A stretch of DNA of 58,730 nt from Shewanella marinintestina (GTDB lineage Bacteria > Pseudomonadota > Gammaproteobacteria > Enterobacterales > Shewanellaceae), in NCBI RefSeq assembly GCF_023283845.1, contig NZ_JAKILC010000023.1, positions 1 through 58,730 on the forward strand, read 5' to 3'. Both the position numbers and the translations under genes were made by a program. A model generated the notes under the pieces. It searched no databases. It had not been told where the DNA came from and saw nothing but the letters and a program-made list of their open reading frames with translations. Positions 44,611 to 53,612 of the stretch are shown here, piece after piece (within the stretch, counting starts at the first letter, position 1; each line of letters opens with the position of its first letter).

Positions 44611-45327
44611 CTAGACTAACCGCCTTAGCTGCATTATTGATGAGATTTCAATATGTGGCAGTTGTTGTTTAGGTAACGATTTCTGCGCTACGCCAAAACC
44701 AGGGTTAAGCCATACCGCCTGACAGCCGGCGCCTCTTGCCCCGTCAACATCACTTTTAGCGCTGTCACCCACATGCAGTATTTTATCTAAAGGTAAGGCT
44801 AATTTGCTTGCTGCCAACTCAAACATGTCTACTGCAGGCTTTTGCGGATAGCCTATTCCAGGATGCAGTACAAATTCGAGTAACTCACCTAAACCTATGC
44901 GCTGATAATCGACATTGCCATTGGTAATCCCAACTAAGCGATACTTTTGCTTAAGCTGCGCTAATAACTCGAGTACTTCTGCTGACACCTTAAAATTACT
45001 ACGGTGTAAGACAAAGTTCTCCAGCCCAGCTTTAGCACCTACTTTGGCTGTTTCTGTATCGTATCCAAGCTCAATTAGTCCCAGCTCTAACATCTGTAAC
45101 CGTGCTTTACAGGTGTCGTGACGAAGCTCTGGAGAGCGACTCAACATACGTGATTTAAGCGCGCGCCAGTCATCAAATTGCCACGCCGTTGCTTTCGAAT
45201 AATGTTGATGCAGAAATTGCTGCAGCGCCTTTTCAGCCGCGATAATAATCGGTCGATTGTCGTAAAGGTTGTCGTCTAAATCAAAGCTGATCGCTTCAAA
45301 AGGTTGTGGTCGAATATAGATTTTCAT
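44611..45327 (-). CDS. yigB: HAD-family phosphatase (YigB-like)
   Basis: A 238-residue HAD-superfamily hydrolase, the length of E. coli YigB. Motif I is SFDLDDNLYDNRP, with the nucleophile Asp near residue 16. Motif II is VGITNGN, and motif III/IV are KPAVDMFELAA and HVGDSAKSDVDGARGAGCQAVWLNPG. E. coli YigB dephosphorylates FMN and the riboflavin precursor ARPP. It overlaps xerC by 4 bp and ends the dapF-containing operon, as in E. coli. The physiological substrate here is inferred from orthology. Confidence 0.88.
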   Translation of the reverse strand: MKIYIRPQPFEAISFDLDDNLYDNRPIIIAAEKALQQFLHQHYSKATAWQFDDWRALKSRMLSRSPELRHDTCKARLQMLELGLIELGYDTETAKVGAKAGLENFVLHRSNFKVSAEVLELLAQLKQKYRLVGITNGNVDYQRIGLGELLEFVLHPGIGYPQKPAVDMFELAASKLALPLDKILHVGDSAKSDVDGARGAGCQAVWLNPGFGVAQKSLPKQQLPHIEISSIMQLRRLV

Positions 45328-46217
45328 GCTTTATCTCCACGTTTTTTAGCTCGCGGATGGGCACCGTCATACACCTTAGCCAGATGCTGGAAGTCCAAAC
45401 TCGTATAAACCTGAGTGGTCGACAAATTGGCGTGGCCTAAAAGCTCTTGTACCGCGCGCAGATCGGCGCTGGACTCAAGCATATGCGTTGCAAACGAGTG
45501 CCGTAGCTTATGTGGATGCACCTTAATGCCGATGGCTTGCTCTTGACCCCACTTAGCCAAACGCGCTTGAATGCTGCGGTGCGCTAATCGTTTACCTTTA
45601 GCGGTAACAAACAGGGCATCATCTTCACAAGGGATATCACGCTTGATATCCAACCATTGATTTATCGCTTGCAGTGCCAATTTACCAATTGGCACAATTC
45701 GTTCTTTGCTGCCCTTACCGAGTACTTTGACTTGCGCCTGTGAAAACTGAATGTCAGCAGCGTTTAGTGCTGCGAGCTCAGCAAGACGTAATCCTGATGA
45801 GTAAAACAGTTCCATAATAGCTTTATCGCGAAAACTCAATGGATCGTTGGCGTCGATTTCCAGCAGATGAGTTACTGAATCAACGTCCATATTCTTAGGC
45901 AGAGGTTTGCCTTGCTTAGGTGCACTAAGACTAATCGCAGGATTCACTTTGATAAGCTGCTCACGCAGTAAAAACTCGTAAAACTGTTTAAGTGAAGATA
46001 GCGTCAGTGAAAGTGAACGTGGACTGAGACCTTTGCGGTGTAACTTAGCCAGAACAGCCTGCAAAGAATCGTGCTGCTGCGTTAACCATGACTCTGTTTC
46101 AGTAAATAGCTTAGCAACCCGATTAAGTTCAAACAGATAATTACGCACTGTATAAGCCGACACTTGACGCTCAGTACGTAAATATCGTTCAAAGTCTGCT
46201 AACGCTTTATCAGCCAT
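45324..46217 (-). CDS. xerC: Tyrosine recombinase XerC
   Basis: A 297-residue recombinase (E. coli XerC has 298). The N-terminal core-binding domain (FERYLRTERQVSAYTVRNYLFELNR) is followed by the catalytic residues: Arg in SSGLRLAELAAL, HKLRHSFATHMLESS, ELLGHANLSTTQ, and nucleophile Tyr in QVYTSLDF. With XerD it resolves chromosome dimers at dif. It overlaps yigB by 4 bp and follows the DUF484 gene by 12 bp. This is a housekeeping recombinase, not part of the island. Confidence 0.96.
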   Translation of the reverse strand: MADKALADFERYLRTERQVSAYTVRNYLFELNRVAKLFTETESWLTQQHDSLQAVLAKLHRKGLSPRSLSLTLSSLKQFYEFLLREQLIKVNPAISLSAPKQGKPLPKNMDVDSVTHLLEIDANDPLSFRDKAIMELFYSSGLRLAELAALNAADIQFSQAQVKVLGKGSKERIVPIGKLALQAINQWLDIKRDIPCEDDALFVTAKGKRLAHRSIQARLAKWGQEQAIGIKVHPHKLRHSFATHMLESSADLRAVQELLGHANLSTTQVYTSLDFQHLAKVYDGAHPRAKKRGDKA

Positions 46218-46229
46218 ATCGCCTCGCGA

Positions 46230-46862
46230 TTAGATTTTTGTCAGCTGGTGATCGAGTAATTGTTTCAGCTGCGACAACAGCAGGTGATCCATTTCTGGAT
46301 GAAAGTGCATTGGATCTTGGCTAGCAATCGCAAAAATCACCTGACCGCACTCTTTGGATAAACGAGAAAGCGCAACTGAACCCACTTCAGTACCAAACAA
46401 ACGTTTGGACTCTTCATTGGTTAAACGGCCAAAGTAATAGCCAGAGTCTAAACGTTTGCTCCAGATCTGCGACAGTTCACTGTCGATATCATGCACTGTG
46501 ATTAGTCTGACGTGGCTAAACTGAAATTGCTCGATTAGTCCATTAGATAATACTTGGCGTAAGTCGCCCATATCTTCACATTTTAGCAGCTGCATAGATA
46601 AGCGGCTGTTGAACATGTAGATCTGCTCATTACGCGATGCCATAGCCAATAATGCAGTGATCTCTTCTTCAAGCTGGCTAACGCGTTGACGCAACATCTC
46701 TTGTCGACGCTCAACCAATGACACTGCGCCACGCTCGGCATGAGGAATTCGCATCGCCAATAATAGTTCTGGGTAGCGACTAAAAAAATCTGGATTATCC
46801 AGCAAGTATTCGCGGATCAAGATCTCGTCAAAGGGGGCATTTGAATTAGGATTATCGATCAT
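46230..46862 (-). CDS. DUF484 family protein (GAF-like)
   Basis: A 210-residue protein of the conserved DUF484 family that lies between dapF and xerC in many gammaproteobacteria (YigA position in E. coli). The N-terminal segment IREYLLDNPDFFSRYPELLLAMRIPHAERGAVSLVERRQEMLRQRV is its signature. A coiled-coil piece (QLEEEITALLAMASRNEQIY) follows, then a GAF-like C-terminal domain. The function is unknown. It is translationally coupled to dapF (4-bp overlap) and sits 12 bp before xerC. Confidence 0.88.
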   Translation of the reverse strand: MIDNPNSNAPFDEILIREYLLDNPDFFSRYPELLLAMRIPHAERGAVSLVERRQEMLRQRVSQLEEEITALLAMASRNEQIYMFNSRLSMQLLKCEDMGDLRQVLSNGLIEQFQFSHVRLITVHDIDSELSQIWSKRLDSGYYFGRLTNEESKRLFGTEVGSVALSRLSKECGQVIFAIASQDPMHFHPEMDHLLLSQLKQLLDHQLTKI

Positions 46863-47686
46863 TGCGCGATCTGCCCATCATAAACGTGTTCAGCGGGACC
46901 TGTCATCCATAAAGGTTTACCTTCACCTTCCCAGTTGATCATTAACGTTCCACCTGGAAGATCGACTCTAACATTGCGCTCTAACTTACCTTGTTGAATA
47001 CCTACAACAACCGCCGCACAAGCACCTGTGCCGCAAGCTAAGGTTTCCGCTGCGCCGCGTTCATACACCCGCAGTTTAATATGCCCAGAGTTAACCACCT
47101 GCATAAAGCCAACATTAACGCCTTTAGGGAAACGCTCATGATTGGTCAGATCGGCGCCAATGGTATCAACATCAGCCGCTTCCACGTCATCAACCTCAAT
47201 CACACAATGGGGATTCCCCATTGAAACAGCGCCACATAAATAGGTACCACTCGATGCCATTAGCAGATAGGTCTTTTCGACTTTTTTAGCAGTAAATGGG
47301 ATCTTACTTGGCTCTAAAACCGGCACCCCCATATTCACGGTCACTTTACCGTCACGCTCAAGACGTAAGGTAATTTTACCCGATGAAGTGCTTACGCGAA
47401 TTTTATGTTTATACGTTAAACCTTTATTACGCACAAAACGTGCAAAACAACGTGCGCCGTTGCCGCACTGCTCTACTTCGCTACCGTCAGCATTAAAGAT
47501 GCGATAATGAAAATCTAAATCGGGATCGTATGGCGGCTCAACCAATAATAACTGATCAAAACCGACACCAAAATTCCGATCGGCTAGACGCTTAATTTGA
47601 TCTGGCGAGAAAAACACATTTTGTGTGACGCCATCGACGACCATAAAATCATTGCCTAACCCATGCATCTTAGTGAATTGGATCAA
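46859..47686 (-). CDS. dapF: Diaminopimelate epimerase
   Basis: A 275-residue PLP-independent racemase interconverting L,L- and meso-diaminopimelate for lysine and peptidoglycan. The two-fold symmetric halves each give a catalytic cysteine: EQCGNGARCFARF (near residue 75) and TLACGTGACAAVV (near 218). The start is a TTG at 47686 (MIQFTKMHGLGNDFM), preceded by AAGGA 7 bases upstream; E. coli DapF begins MQFSKMHGLGNDFM. The longer frame from 47710 (also TTG) has no support. It lies between lysA and DUF484, and the hairpin at 47711-47732 separates it from lysA. Confidence 0.93.
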   Translation of the reverse strand: MIQFTKMHGLGNDFMVVDGVTQNVFFSPDQIKRLADRNFGVGFDQLLLVEPPYDPDLDFHYRIFNADGSEVEQCGNGARCFARFVRNKGLTYKHKIRVSTSSGKITLRLERDGKVTVNMGVPVLEPSKIPFTAKKVEKTYLLMASSGTYLCGAVSMGNPHCVIEVDDVEAADVDTIGADLTNHERFPKGVNVGFMQVVNSGHIKLRVYERGAAETLACGTGACAAVVVGIQQGKLERNVRVDLPGGTLMINWEGEGKPLWMTGPAEHVYDGQIAQ

Positions 47687-47710
47687 GGGGACATCCTTAA
47701 AAAGTATCAA

Positions 47711-47732
47711 TAGCGGATCTCAAGATCCGCTA
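47711..47732 (-). promoter_or_regulatory. Intercistronic hairpin between lysA and dapF
   Basis: TAGCGGATCT / AGATCCGCTA, a perfect 10-bp inverted repeat with a 2-base centre, 25 bp before the dapF start. The minus-strand sequence after it (TTGATACTTTTTAAGG) contains T5 but also the ribosome-binding site. It could attenuate or process the message between the genes. Confidence 0.55.
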
Positions 47733-47749
47733 CTTAGTATTATGCTAGT

Positions 47750-48994
47750 TTACGGCAGGATCTGCTCACCTTGCCATAACTGAGCGACTTTTTCTCGCTC
47801 TCGAATGACATAAGCGTTATCTGCATCAACCATCACTTCGGCCGCGCGTGGACGAGAGTTGTAATTTGACGCCATAGTGAAGCCATAAGCACCTGACGAA
47901 CGCACCGCAAGATAGTCACCTGCTTGCACGTTCAACTGACGATCTTTACCCAAGAAGTCACCGGTTTCACAAACGGGACCAACCACATCGTAGTTATGAG
48001 TTGCGCCTGCACGCTCGATTACCGGAATGATCTTTTGCCATGCACTATAGAGTGACGGACGGATCAAGTCGTTCATCGCGCCATCCACTAAAGCAAAACG
48101 CTTATCGCTGTTTTCTTTCAGATAAAGCACTTGGGTAACAAAGATCCCAGCATTAGCTGCGATAGCGCGGCCAGGTTCAAAAATCAGTTTCAGATCGCGA
48201 TCGCCTAAACGCTCAAGTAGCGCAGCGGCATACACATCTGGCTGTGGCGGCACTTCATCATCGTAAGTCACACCGAGTCCACCGCCCACATCAAAGTGCT
48301 TAATCTTGATCCCTTGCTCTGCTAAGCGATCAATTAGCGCTAGCATACGATCCATGGCATCTAAGAAAGGTTTTATTTCGGTAAGCTGCGAGCCAATGTG
48401 GCAATCAACGCCCTTAACAGCAAGACCTGGTAATTCGTTAGCACGGGCAAAAATAGCCTCGGCTTCTTCCATTGCGATACCAAACTTGTTTTCTTTAAGA
48501 CCGGTAGAAATATAGGGGTGAGTGCCAGCATCAACATCCGGATTAACGCGCAATGACACCGGAGCCACTTTACCCAGACGCAAAGCCACTAGGTTTAGCT
48601 GCTCTAACTCAGCTGCAGATTCAACATTAAAGCAATAAATGCCTAAGTTAAGCGCCATTTCCATCTCGGCGACCGTTTTACCAACGCCAGAGAAAACCAC
48701 TTTAGCTGGATCGCCGCCAGCTTCTATTACCCGTGATAGCTCGCCGCCAGAAACAATATCAAAACCACTGCCTAAGCGCGCTAGCACGTTAAGCACGGCT
48801 ATATTTGAATTTGCTTTTACCGCATAACAAATAAGGTGTGGATGATCACTCACCGCATTATCAAAAGCGTGCCAATGACGCTCTAGCGTTGCGCGAGAAT
48901 ATATATACAGCGGTGTTCCATGCTGTTTTGCGAGTTCGGCAACTTGGCACTGCTCCGCATAAAGCTCATCTGCTTGATATAAAAAGTGATCCAA
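47750..48994 (-). CDS. lysA: Diaminopimelate decarboxylase
   Basis: A 414-residue fold-type III PLP enzyme making lysine from meso-diaminopimelate. The PLP-binding lysine is K60 in ICYAVKANSN. Further family motifs are SGGELSRVIEAG, HIGSQLTEI, FDVGGGLGVTYDDE, EPGRAIAANAGIF and the Cys of GPVCETGDFLG. The start is TTG (48994), with AAGGA in the lptM end about 12 bases upstream; the next in-frame Met is far inside the fold. It lies between lptM and dapF as in Pseudomonas; in E. coli lysA is elsewhere. Confidence 0.94.
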   Translation of the reverse strand: MDHFLYQADELYAEQCQVAELAKQHGTPLYIYSRATLERHWHAFDNAVSDHPHLICYAVKANSNIAVLNVLARLGSGFDIVSGGELSRVIEAGGDPAKVVFSGVGKTVAEMEMALNLGIYCFNVESAAELEQLNLVALRLGKVAPVSLRVNPDVDAGTHPYISTGLKENKFGIAMEEAEAIFARANELPGLAVKGVDCHIGSQLTEIKPFLDAMDRMLALIDRLAEQGIKIKHFDVGGGLGVTYDDEVPPQPDVYAAALLERLGDRDLKLIFEPGRAIAANAGIFVTQVLYLKENSDKRFALVDGAMNDLIRPSLYSAWQKIIPVIERAGATHNYDVVGPVCETGDFLGKDRQLNVQAGDYLAVRSSGAYGFTMASNYNSRPRAAEVMVDADNAYVIREREKVAQLWQGEQILP

Positions 48995-48999
48995 CGTCT

Positions 49000-49176
49000 T
49001 TAGTCCTTTTTGTTTTGTTCGCTTTGCTCATGCTCTGCGTCAGACACCTGCTTATCAGTTGTCTGCTGATTAACTTCCTGTGGCGGCGCTCTAAATAATG
49101 CACTTTTTTGCCCACAGCCCAAAAGTACTAGGCTACCAAGCCCTACCAGCAAAAACAGTCTCATTTTTTTCAACAT
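49000..49176 (-). CDS. lptM: Small lipoprotein LptM (YifL family)
   Basis: A 58-residue lipoprotein. The signal peptide is MLKKMRLFLLVGLGSLVLLG, followed by the lipobox Cys21. The mature start CGQKSALFRAPP matches the LptM pattern CG-x-K-x-x-L-x-x-PP. In E. coli LptM stabilises the LptDE lipopolysaccharide translocon in the outer membrane. The rest of the protein (about residues 33-58) is a polar Gln/Glu/Lys-rich tail. The ATG at 49174-49176 has AAGGG 7 bases upstream. It is the first gene of the lptM-lysA-dapF operon; its stop lies 5 bp before lysA. Confidence 0.88.
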   Translation of the reverse strand: MLKKMRLFLLVGLGSLVLLGCGQKSALFRAPPQEVNQQTTDKQVSDAEHEQSEQNKKD

Positions 49177-49588
49177 CAGATGACCCTTGCAGCAATAGCA
49201 GCAACGCTTGCTATACGGCTAAAATTGTTAATCCTGATGTTTGCAGACAAGTCCGCTATGCGTCAACCCTCTAACGCATTTATATCGGGGCTTTATTACA
49301 TAATATCTCAACGCAGAGAGGCTAGTATTACCGCAGTTAATTAACATAAATCACAACTTAGCGCTAAAAAGCCTCACTAACTTAAAAAAAATCACTCTTT
49401 CCTTGTTAAAAGCAGTGGATAAAAAGCGCAGTGAAAAACTACTATTTGCATGAATATAAAGAGTTTTAATGTATTTATTTATGAGTGTGATTATTTAGTT
49501 TCTGATTAACCACAAAATTAATGTGATTGGTAATCAGGCTAGTGATTGGTAAGATGTTGGTATTACCTAAATCTGAGGAAGAATTAGC
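49177..49588. other. Divergent region between lptM and cyaY with a direct repeat
   Basis: A 412-bp AT-rich gap. GTGATTGGTAA occurs twice, at 49523-49533 and 49542-49552, 19 bp apart, about two helical turns, ending 36 bp before cyaY. Promoters for lptM (minus) and cyaY (plus) must lie here. No gene is visible. Confidence 0.5.
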
Positions 49589-49918
49589 ATGGCTATAACA
49601 GATTTCGAATTTCATCAATTGGTTGATGAGATATTTCAAACAATTGATAACGCATTAGAAGTGCTGATTGACGAGCAAGATGCTGATATCGATGTTGATG
49701 GCTCTGGCAATGTGCTGCAATTAGAGTTTAATGGTACATCGACAATCGTGATGAATAAGCAAGAGCCCCTGCATGAGATTTGGTTAGCAACGCAGTTTGG
49801 TGGTTATCACTTCGCTTATGTAGATGGTAAATGGATGGACGAGCGCAATGGCAATGAATTTATGCCATTCGTTGTTGAGTCTATCTTTAAACAAAGCGGA
49901 CTAAAGCTAGATATTTAA
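49589..49918 (+). CDS. cyaY: Frataxin-like iron-binding protein CyaY
   Basis: A 109-residue protein (E. coli CyaY 106). The acidic first helix (FHQLVDEIFQTIDNALEVLIDEQDADIDVDGSGNVL) binds iron, and the strand core (LQLEFNGTSTIVMNKQEPLHEIWLATQFGGYHFAY) is the frataxin sheet. It modulates iron-sulfur cluster assembly through IscS. The start has GAGGAAG 8 bases upstream. It is convergent with cyaA, the conserved neighbourhood that gave the gene its name. Confidence 0.95.
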   Translation: MAITDFEFHQLVDEIFQTIDNALEVLIDEQDADIDVDGSGNVLQLEFNGTSTIVMNKQEPLHEIWLATQFGGYHFAYVDGKWMDERNGNEFMPFVVESIFKQSGLKLDI

Positions 49919-49949
49919 TCTAGCAATTTCCTCTTAGTTTATTGCAATT

Positions 49950-49974
49950 AAAGGGAGCCTAGCTCCCTTTTTTA
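49950..49974. terminator. Bidirectional terminator between cyaY and cyaA
   Basis: AAAGGGAGC-CTA-GCTCCCTTTTTT with T6 and an A-tract on the other side. Confidence 0.9.
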
Positions 49975-50051
49975 TTATCTACTAACAATACCAAGCATTT
50001 CACTTCTTATTAGAACGCCCTTCTATTATTGCACCAAGCAAACGACCAATG

Positions 50052-52475
50052 TTAAAAATCGACCTCTGCCGATTCATGAGTGACCCCGAACGGGACTGCC
50101 ATTAACTCGCCTTTTACTCGCTTCAATTTAAAAAATTGTGGCAAATTGAAGTTATCCTTAGTCAATTGCGGATCTTCAAAAGTATGATAGTGACTGAGTT
50201 TATTTACTAGCGCATTAACGTCTGTACCCTCTTGTACATAATGATTTAGCTCGTTGCCCTCATCTAAAATAAACACATCCAAGCCTTGCTTGCGTTGACG
50301 CAAGAAATATTGAATTGCACCTTTAGCCGCGTAGTCTTGGATGACTGCCGGCAACTTAGCAAACGGTTCATCGCCTAAAGTAGGTCTGGGTAGCTCGAGT
50401 AACTTGCGTTGTGACAACTGCTGATAAAAAGATTTGGCATCACTTAAGTTTTCATAATGCATACCACGGTTATTAAAAAATAAGCCATAACGCAGCTTAC
50501 CCACTTGCAGTGCATAACCTAATGTTGTTGAGCTTTGTGCCTGACGACTGAGCCTAACTGCGCGATAAAGTAAGTCTTGCACTGTGCGCTCTGTTTGCGA
50601 ACGTAGCTTAAGCGAGCAACTAATAACCTGCACGGAAACTTCTTCTACCGCACGCTTCATTCCAGGAGTGACAAACGACAGCGCATCGAGAATGCTTTTT
50701 TTGCCTTCAAAATGATGGCAATGCCATTCTCCCCAGCTATTAAGGCTGATCACATCAATCGAGTCGACCATATTTAAGTGATTACGGCCAATTGAAAACA
50801 CGTTACTGTTCATGTAATCAACCATAATATCTTGCCCTGACCAGCTCTCTGTTGGATCGCTATTAAAGTTTAATAAAAAGACTAATTTACGAAAATGCCA
50901 CGGCTGATAAAGTGCCATCTTAGAGACTTTTATAGACTCATTAACCACTAAACCATCTAGCCTATTTGCCGCCTGAGTTAAATAACTGGATTTACGTTTA
51001 CTTTGTCTAATTTCATGCCAACGGGTTTGACTATTTGCTACACCATTTAAACTGGCCCAAACTAATAATTTGGCTTTGCTTTTCGAATGAAAAACAGCAC
51101 TATGCTCTAAAAAGTTTCTTGGATTTGGTGAGCAGCGATAAAGATAGTAAAACTTGTCTTGAGAACTATATATCACCGACAAGTGCGGCTCTAAAATAGA
51201 GCGGCTCCATAGCGAGTTCAAGCGCATAATCTGATGTGCATCTTCGCTAAAGTAAGTGTGTAGTTTTCGGGTAAGTAAACCCAGCTCAGAGATCCGTAAG
51301 CTTTCACTTAATTTATGGGTTGAAGCAAACTGTAATAACGTTCGATAACTGCCTAACATCAACTCATTAAGCTGCTCGTTAAACCACTGTAACTGACCGC
51401 AGTGCCAATTTTCACAGTTATCCAGAGTCTTCAATAAACTGTCTGACCAATTCCAGTCAGCCACCAATTTTTGCATCTTAAAATAACGCCAATCCACCGC
51501 CTGATCATGTTGACTTAACTTAACGCCACATTTTAGATAAAAACAGCGTCGGGTGATCTCTAGTCGCCTAACATCACCTCGCTTAAGCAAATAAGACTCT
51601 ATCGATTCGTACAATAAGTAATAGGCGTCATTAGCAGAAGAAAAATCCCCTTCTAATGTATGCTGCCAAATACGCTCACTTACAAGTTGAGTATGGGGAT
51701 ACTCGCTGGCATAAGCTTCAAGTAAAAGTACCTTTAATAGTGCCTTATGCGGTTTTTCTACCCCCTTATAAAGTTGCCAAAGTGACGCTCCAAAGTACTC
51801 ACTTGCAGGTAAGGCATTCGCGTCGCCCAAAGATAGTAGGCTTTTTGATTTACCAGCATTTGGCCACCACGCAATAGACTTACCAGCCAATCGAAATTGA
51901 CTACGGTAAAACTCCTCTAATAACAACCAATGCTGCGCACTCCCGCTATGCTCATGGCCCATGCAGTTATACAGATCGCTCTTATCATTACGCCCTTGAA
52001 TAAACTGCTTAGGGTGAACTAAATAAAAATTGACCTCAAAATCAAACAGAGCAAACCATTGCGTTAACAGCTGAGTTTTATTAACCAATAGTTCACAAGC
52101 ATTTTGGGTTAACTGCTCACTATGTACTAACCAAACATCAATATCACTTTGTATATTTTGGCCAAAACTTGCCGTACTCCCCATGCTGTAAACACCTTCG
52201 ATAAGAGAGTCATTTACGGAGCTAATTGTAGTAATTTCAATATTGAGAGTATCGCAGGCTTCAAGCCCATCGGGCCCTAAAACGTAGTCAGCGACTCCAC
52301 TTGGAGTTAATGGGCCGTTGTAACCTGGTAACTTTGGGGAATGGTAATGCAATAAAACCGAGATGAGCCGAAGGAGATGACGCTTTAAGGGCGACAACAA
52401 TGCAACTGCTCTAGCATACCTAATGACATCTAACCTTTGCGCGGCATGCTCAAGTTTAGCAATCTCTTGTGGCAA
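50052..52475 (-). CDS. cyaA: Class I adenylate cyclase
   Basis: An 807-residue enzyme (E. coli 848) that makes cAMP, the ligand of CRP. The N-terminal catalytic domain carries the nucleotidyltransferase motif GVYSMGSTASFGQNIQ-S-D111-I-D113-VW and the preceding LLHYHSPKLPGYNG. The C-terminal half is the regulatory region. The start is TTG (52475), as in E. coli cyaA, where the weak start limits expression. An AAGG lies 9 bases upstream. It is divergent from hemC, and a CRP-like site lies in between, suggesting feedback by CRP-cAMP. Confidence 0.94.
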   Translation of the reverse strand: MPQEIAKLEHAAQRLDVIRYARAVALLSPLKRHLLRLISVLLHYHSPKLPGYNGPLTPSGVADYVLGPDGLEACDTLNIEITTISSVNDSLIEGVYSMGSTASFGQNIQSDIDVWLVHSEQLTQNACELLVNKTQLLTQWFALFDFEVNFYLVHPKQFIQGRNDKSDLYNCMGHEHSGSAQHWLLLEEFYRSQFRLAGKSIAWWPNAGKSKSLLSLGDANALPASEYFGASLWQLYKGVEKPHKALLKVLLLEAYASEYPHTQLVSERIWQHTLEGDFSSANDAYYLLYESIESYLLKRGDVRRLEITRRCFYLKCGVKLSQHDQAVDWRYFKMQKLVADWNWSDSLLKTLDNCENWHCGQLQWFNEQLNELMLGSYRTLLQFASTHKLSESLRISELGLLTRKLHTYFSEDAHQIMRLNSLWSRSILEPHLSVIYSSQDKFYYLYRCSPNPRNFLEHSAVFHSKSKAKLLVWASLNGVANSQTRWHEIRQSKRKSSYLTQAANRLDGLVVNESIKVSKMALYQPWHFRKLVFLLNFNSDPTESWSGQDIMVDYMNSNVFSIGRNHLNMVDSIDVISLNSWGEWHCHHFEGKKSILDALSFVTPGMKRAVEEVSVQVISCSLKLRSQTERTVQDLLYRAVRLSRQAQSSTTLGYALQVGKLRYGLFFNNRGMHYENLSDAKSFYQQLSQRKLLELPRPTLGDEPFAKLPAVIQDYAAKGAIQYFLRQRKQGLDVFILDEGNELNHYVQEGTDVNALVNKLSHYHTFEDPQLTKDNFNLPQFFKLKRVKGELMAVPFGVTHESAEVDF

Positions 52476-52541
52476 ATGATTTGACCTTAAAAAATAGATA
52501 ACGCTCCGCTAATGTATCTCGCAAACTAACCCTCGGCAAGT

Positions 52542-52563
52542 AAATGTGATCAAGATCATGTTT
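52542..52563. promoter_or_regulatory. CRP binding site between cyaA and hemC
   Basis: AAATGTGATCAAGATCATGTTT matches AAATGTGATCTAGATCACATTT at nearly all positions (TGTGA-N6-TCATG). It lies 67 bp upstream of the cyaA start and 112 bp upstream of hemC. E. coli cyaA is repressed by CRP through a site in this same gap. Confidence 0.75.
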
Positions 52564-52674
52564 TTCGCCAATATAGAACAGGGTGGACTTCAAAGAATCG
52601 GCAGCAGAATGTTACATCTGTATTCAGGCAATGTTAGCATTGGCGCAAATAAGTTCTAAGATGGAATATCGTTC

Positions 52675-53607
52675 ATGTCTCAAAATCTGATCCGTATCGC
52701 AACACGTAAGAGCCCTCTTGCCATGTGGCAAGCCGAATTTGTGAAAGCTGAACTGGAAAAAATCCACGAAGGCCTCACGGTTGAATTGCTGCCAATGAGC
52801 ACTAAAGGTGACATCATCTTAGACACACCACTGGCTAAAGTGGGTGGTAAGGGATTATTCGTTAAAGAACTTGAAGTCGCTATGCTTGAAGGTCAAGCTG
52901 ACATCGCGGTGCACTCAATGAAAGACGTGCCAGTTGAATTTCCTGAAGGTCTAGGCCTTGAAGTTATTTGTGAGCGTGAAGATCCACGTGATGCTTTCGT
53001 ATCAAATACCTATAAAACTATTGAAGATTTGCCGCAAGGTGCAGTAGTCGGTACTTCAAGCTTACGTCGTCAGTGCCAAATCCGCGCAGCGCGTCCAGAC
53101 TTAATCATTAAAGATTTACGCGGTAACGTAGGTACACGTCTAGCTAAATTAGATGCTGGTAACTACGACGCAATTATTCTTGCTGCTGCGGGTCTTAAAC
53201 GCCTAAAACTAGAAGAAAGAATCGCTAGCTTTATTTCTGCAGAACAGTCACTACCCGCTAACGGTCAAGGTGCTGTAGGTATTGAATGCCGTACAGATGA
53301 TGCTCGTGTTAAAGCATTACTTGCTCCGCTAGAGCACGCTGAAACGCGTATTCGTGTTATTGCAGAACGTGCAATGAACACTCGTCTTGAAGGTGGTTGT
53401 CAGGTACCTATTGGTGCATATGCTGAAATTGACGGTGATACATTAAATCTGCGTGGTCTAGTCGGTAATCCAGATGGTAGCCAAATCATCACAGCTTCTT
53501 CTACAGGCAACACGGCCGATGCTGAAAAGCTAGGTGTTGCATTGGCAGAAGAACTACTCGAGAAAGGCGCAAAAACCATTCTTGACGCTGTGTACGCAAA
53601 CGCGTAA
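52675..53607 (+). CDS. hemC: Porphobilinogen deaminase
   Basis: A 310-residue enzyme that joins four porphobilinogens to hydroxymethylbilane. The dipyrromethane cofactor binds C242 (LEGGCQVPIGAYA), the same position as in E. coli. Other conserved segments are RIATRKSPLAMWQAEFV, STKGDIILDTPLAKVGGKGLFVKELE, HSMKDVP and GTSSLRRQCQ. It starts at ATG 52675, the first gene of hemCDXY, 200 bp from divergent cyaA. Confidence 0.97.
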   Translation: MSQNLIRIATRKSPLAMWQAEFVKAELEKIHEGLTVELLPMSTKGDIILDTPLAKVGGKGLFVKELEVAMLEGQADIAVHSMKDVPVEFPEGLGLEVICEREDPRDAFVSNTYKTIEDLPQGAVVGTSSLRRQCQIRAARPDLIIKDLRGNVGTRLAKLDAGNYDAIILAAAGLKRLKLEERIASFISAEQSLPANGQGAVGIECRTDDARVKALLAPLEHAETRIRVIAERAMNTRLEGGCQVPIGAYAEIDGDTLNLRGLVGNPDGSQIITASSTGNTADAEKLGVALAEELLEKGAKTILDAVYANA

Positions 53608-53612
53608 CTAGC

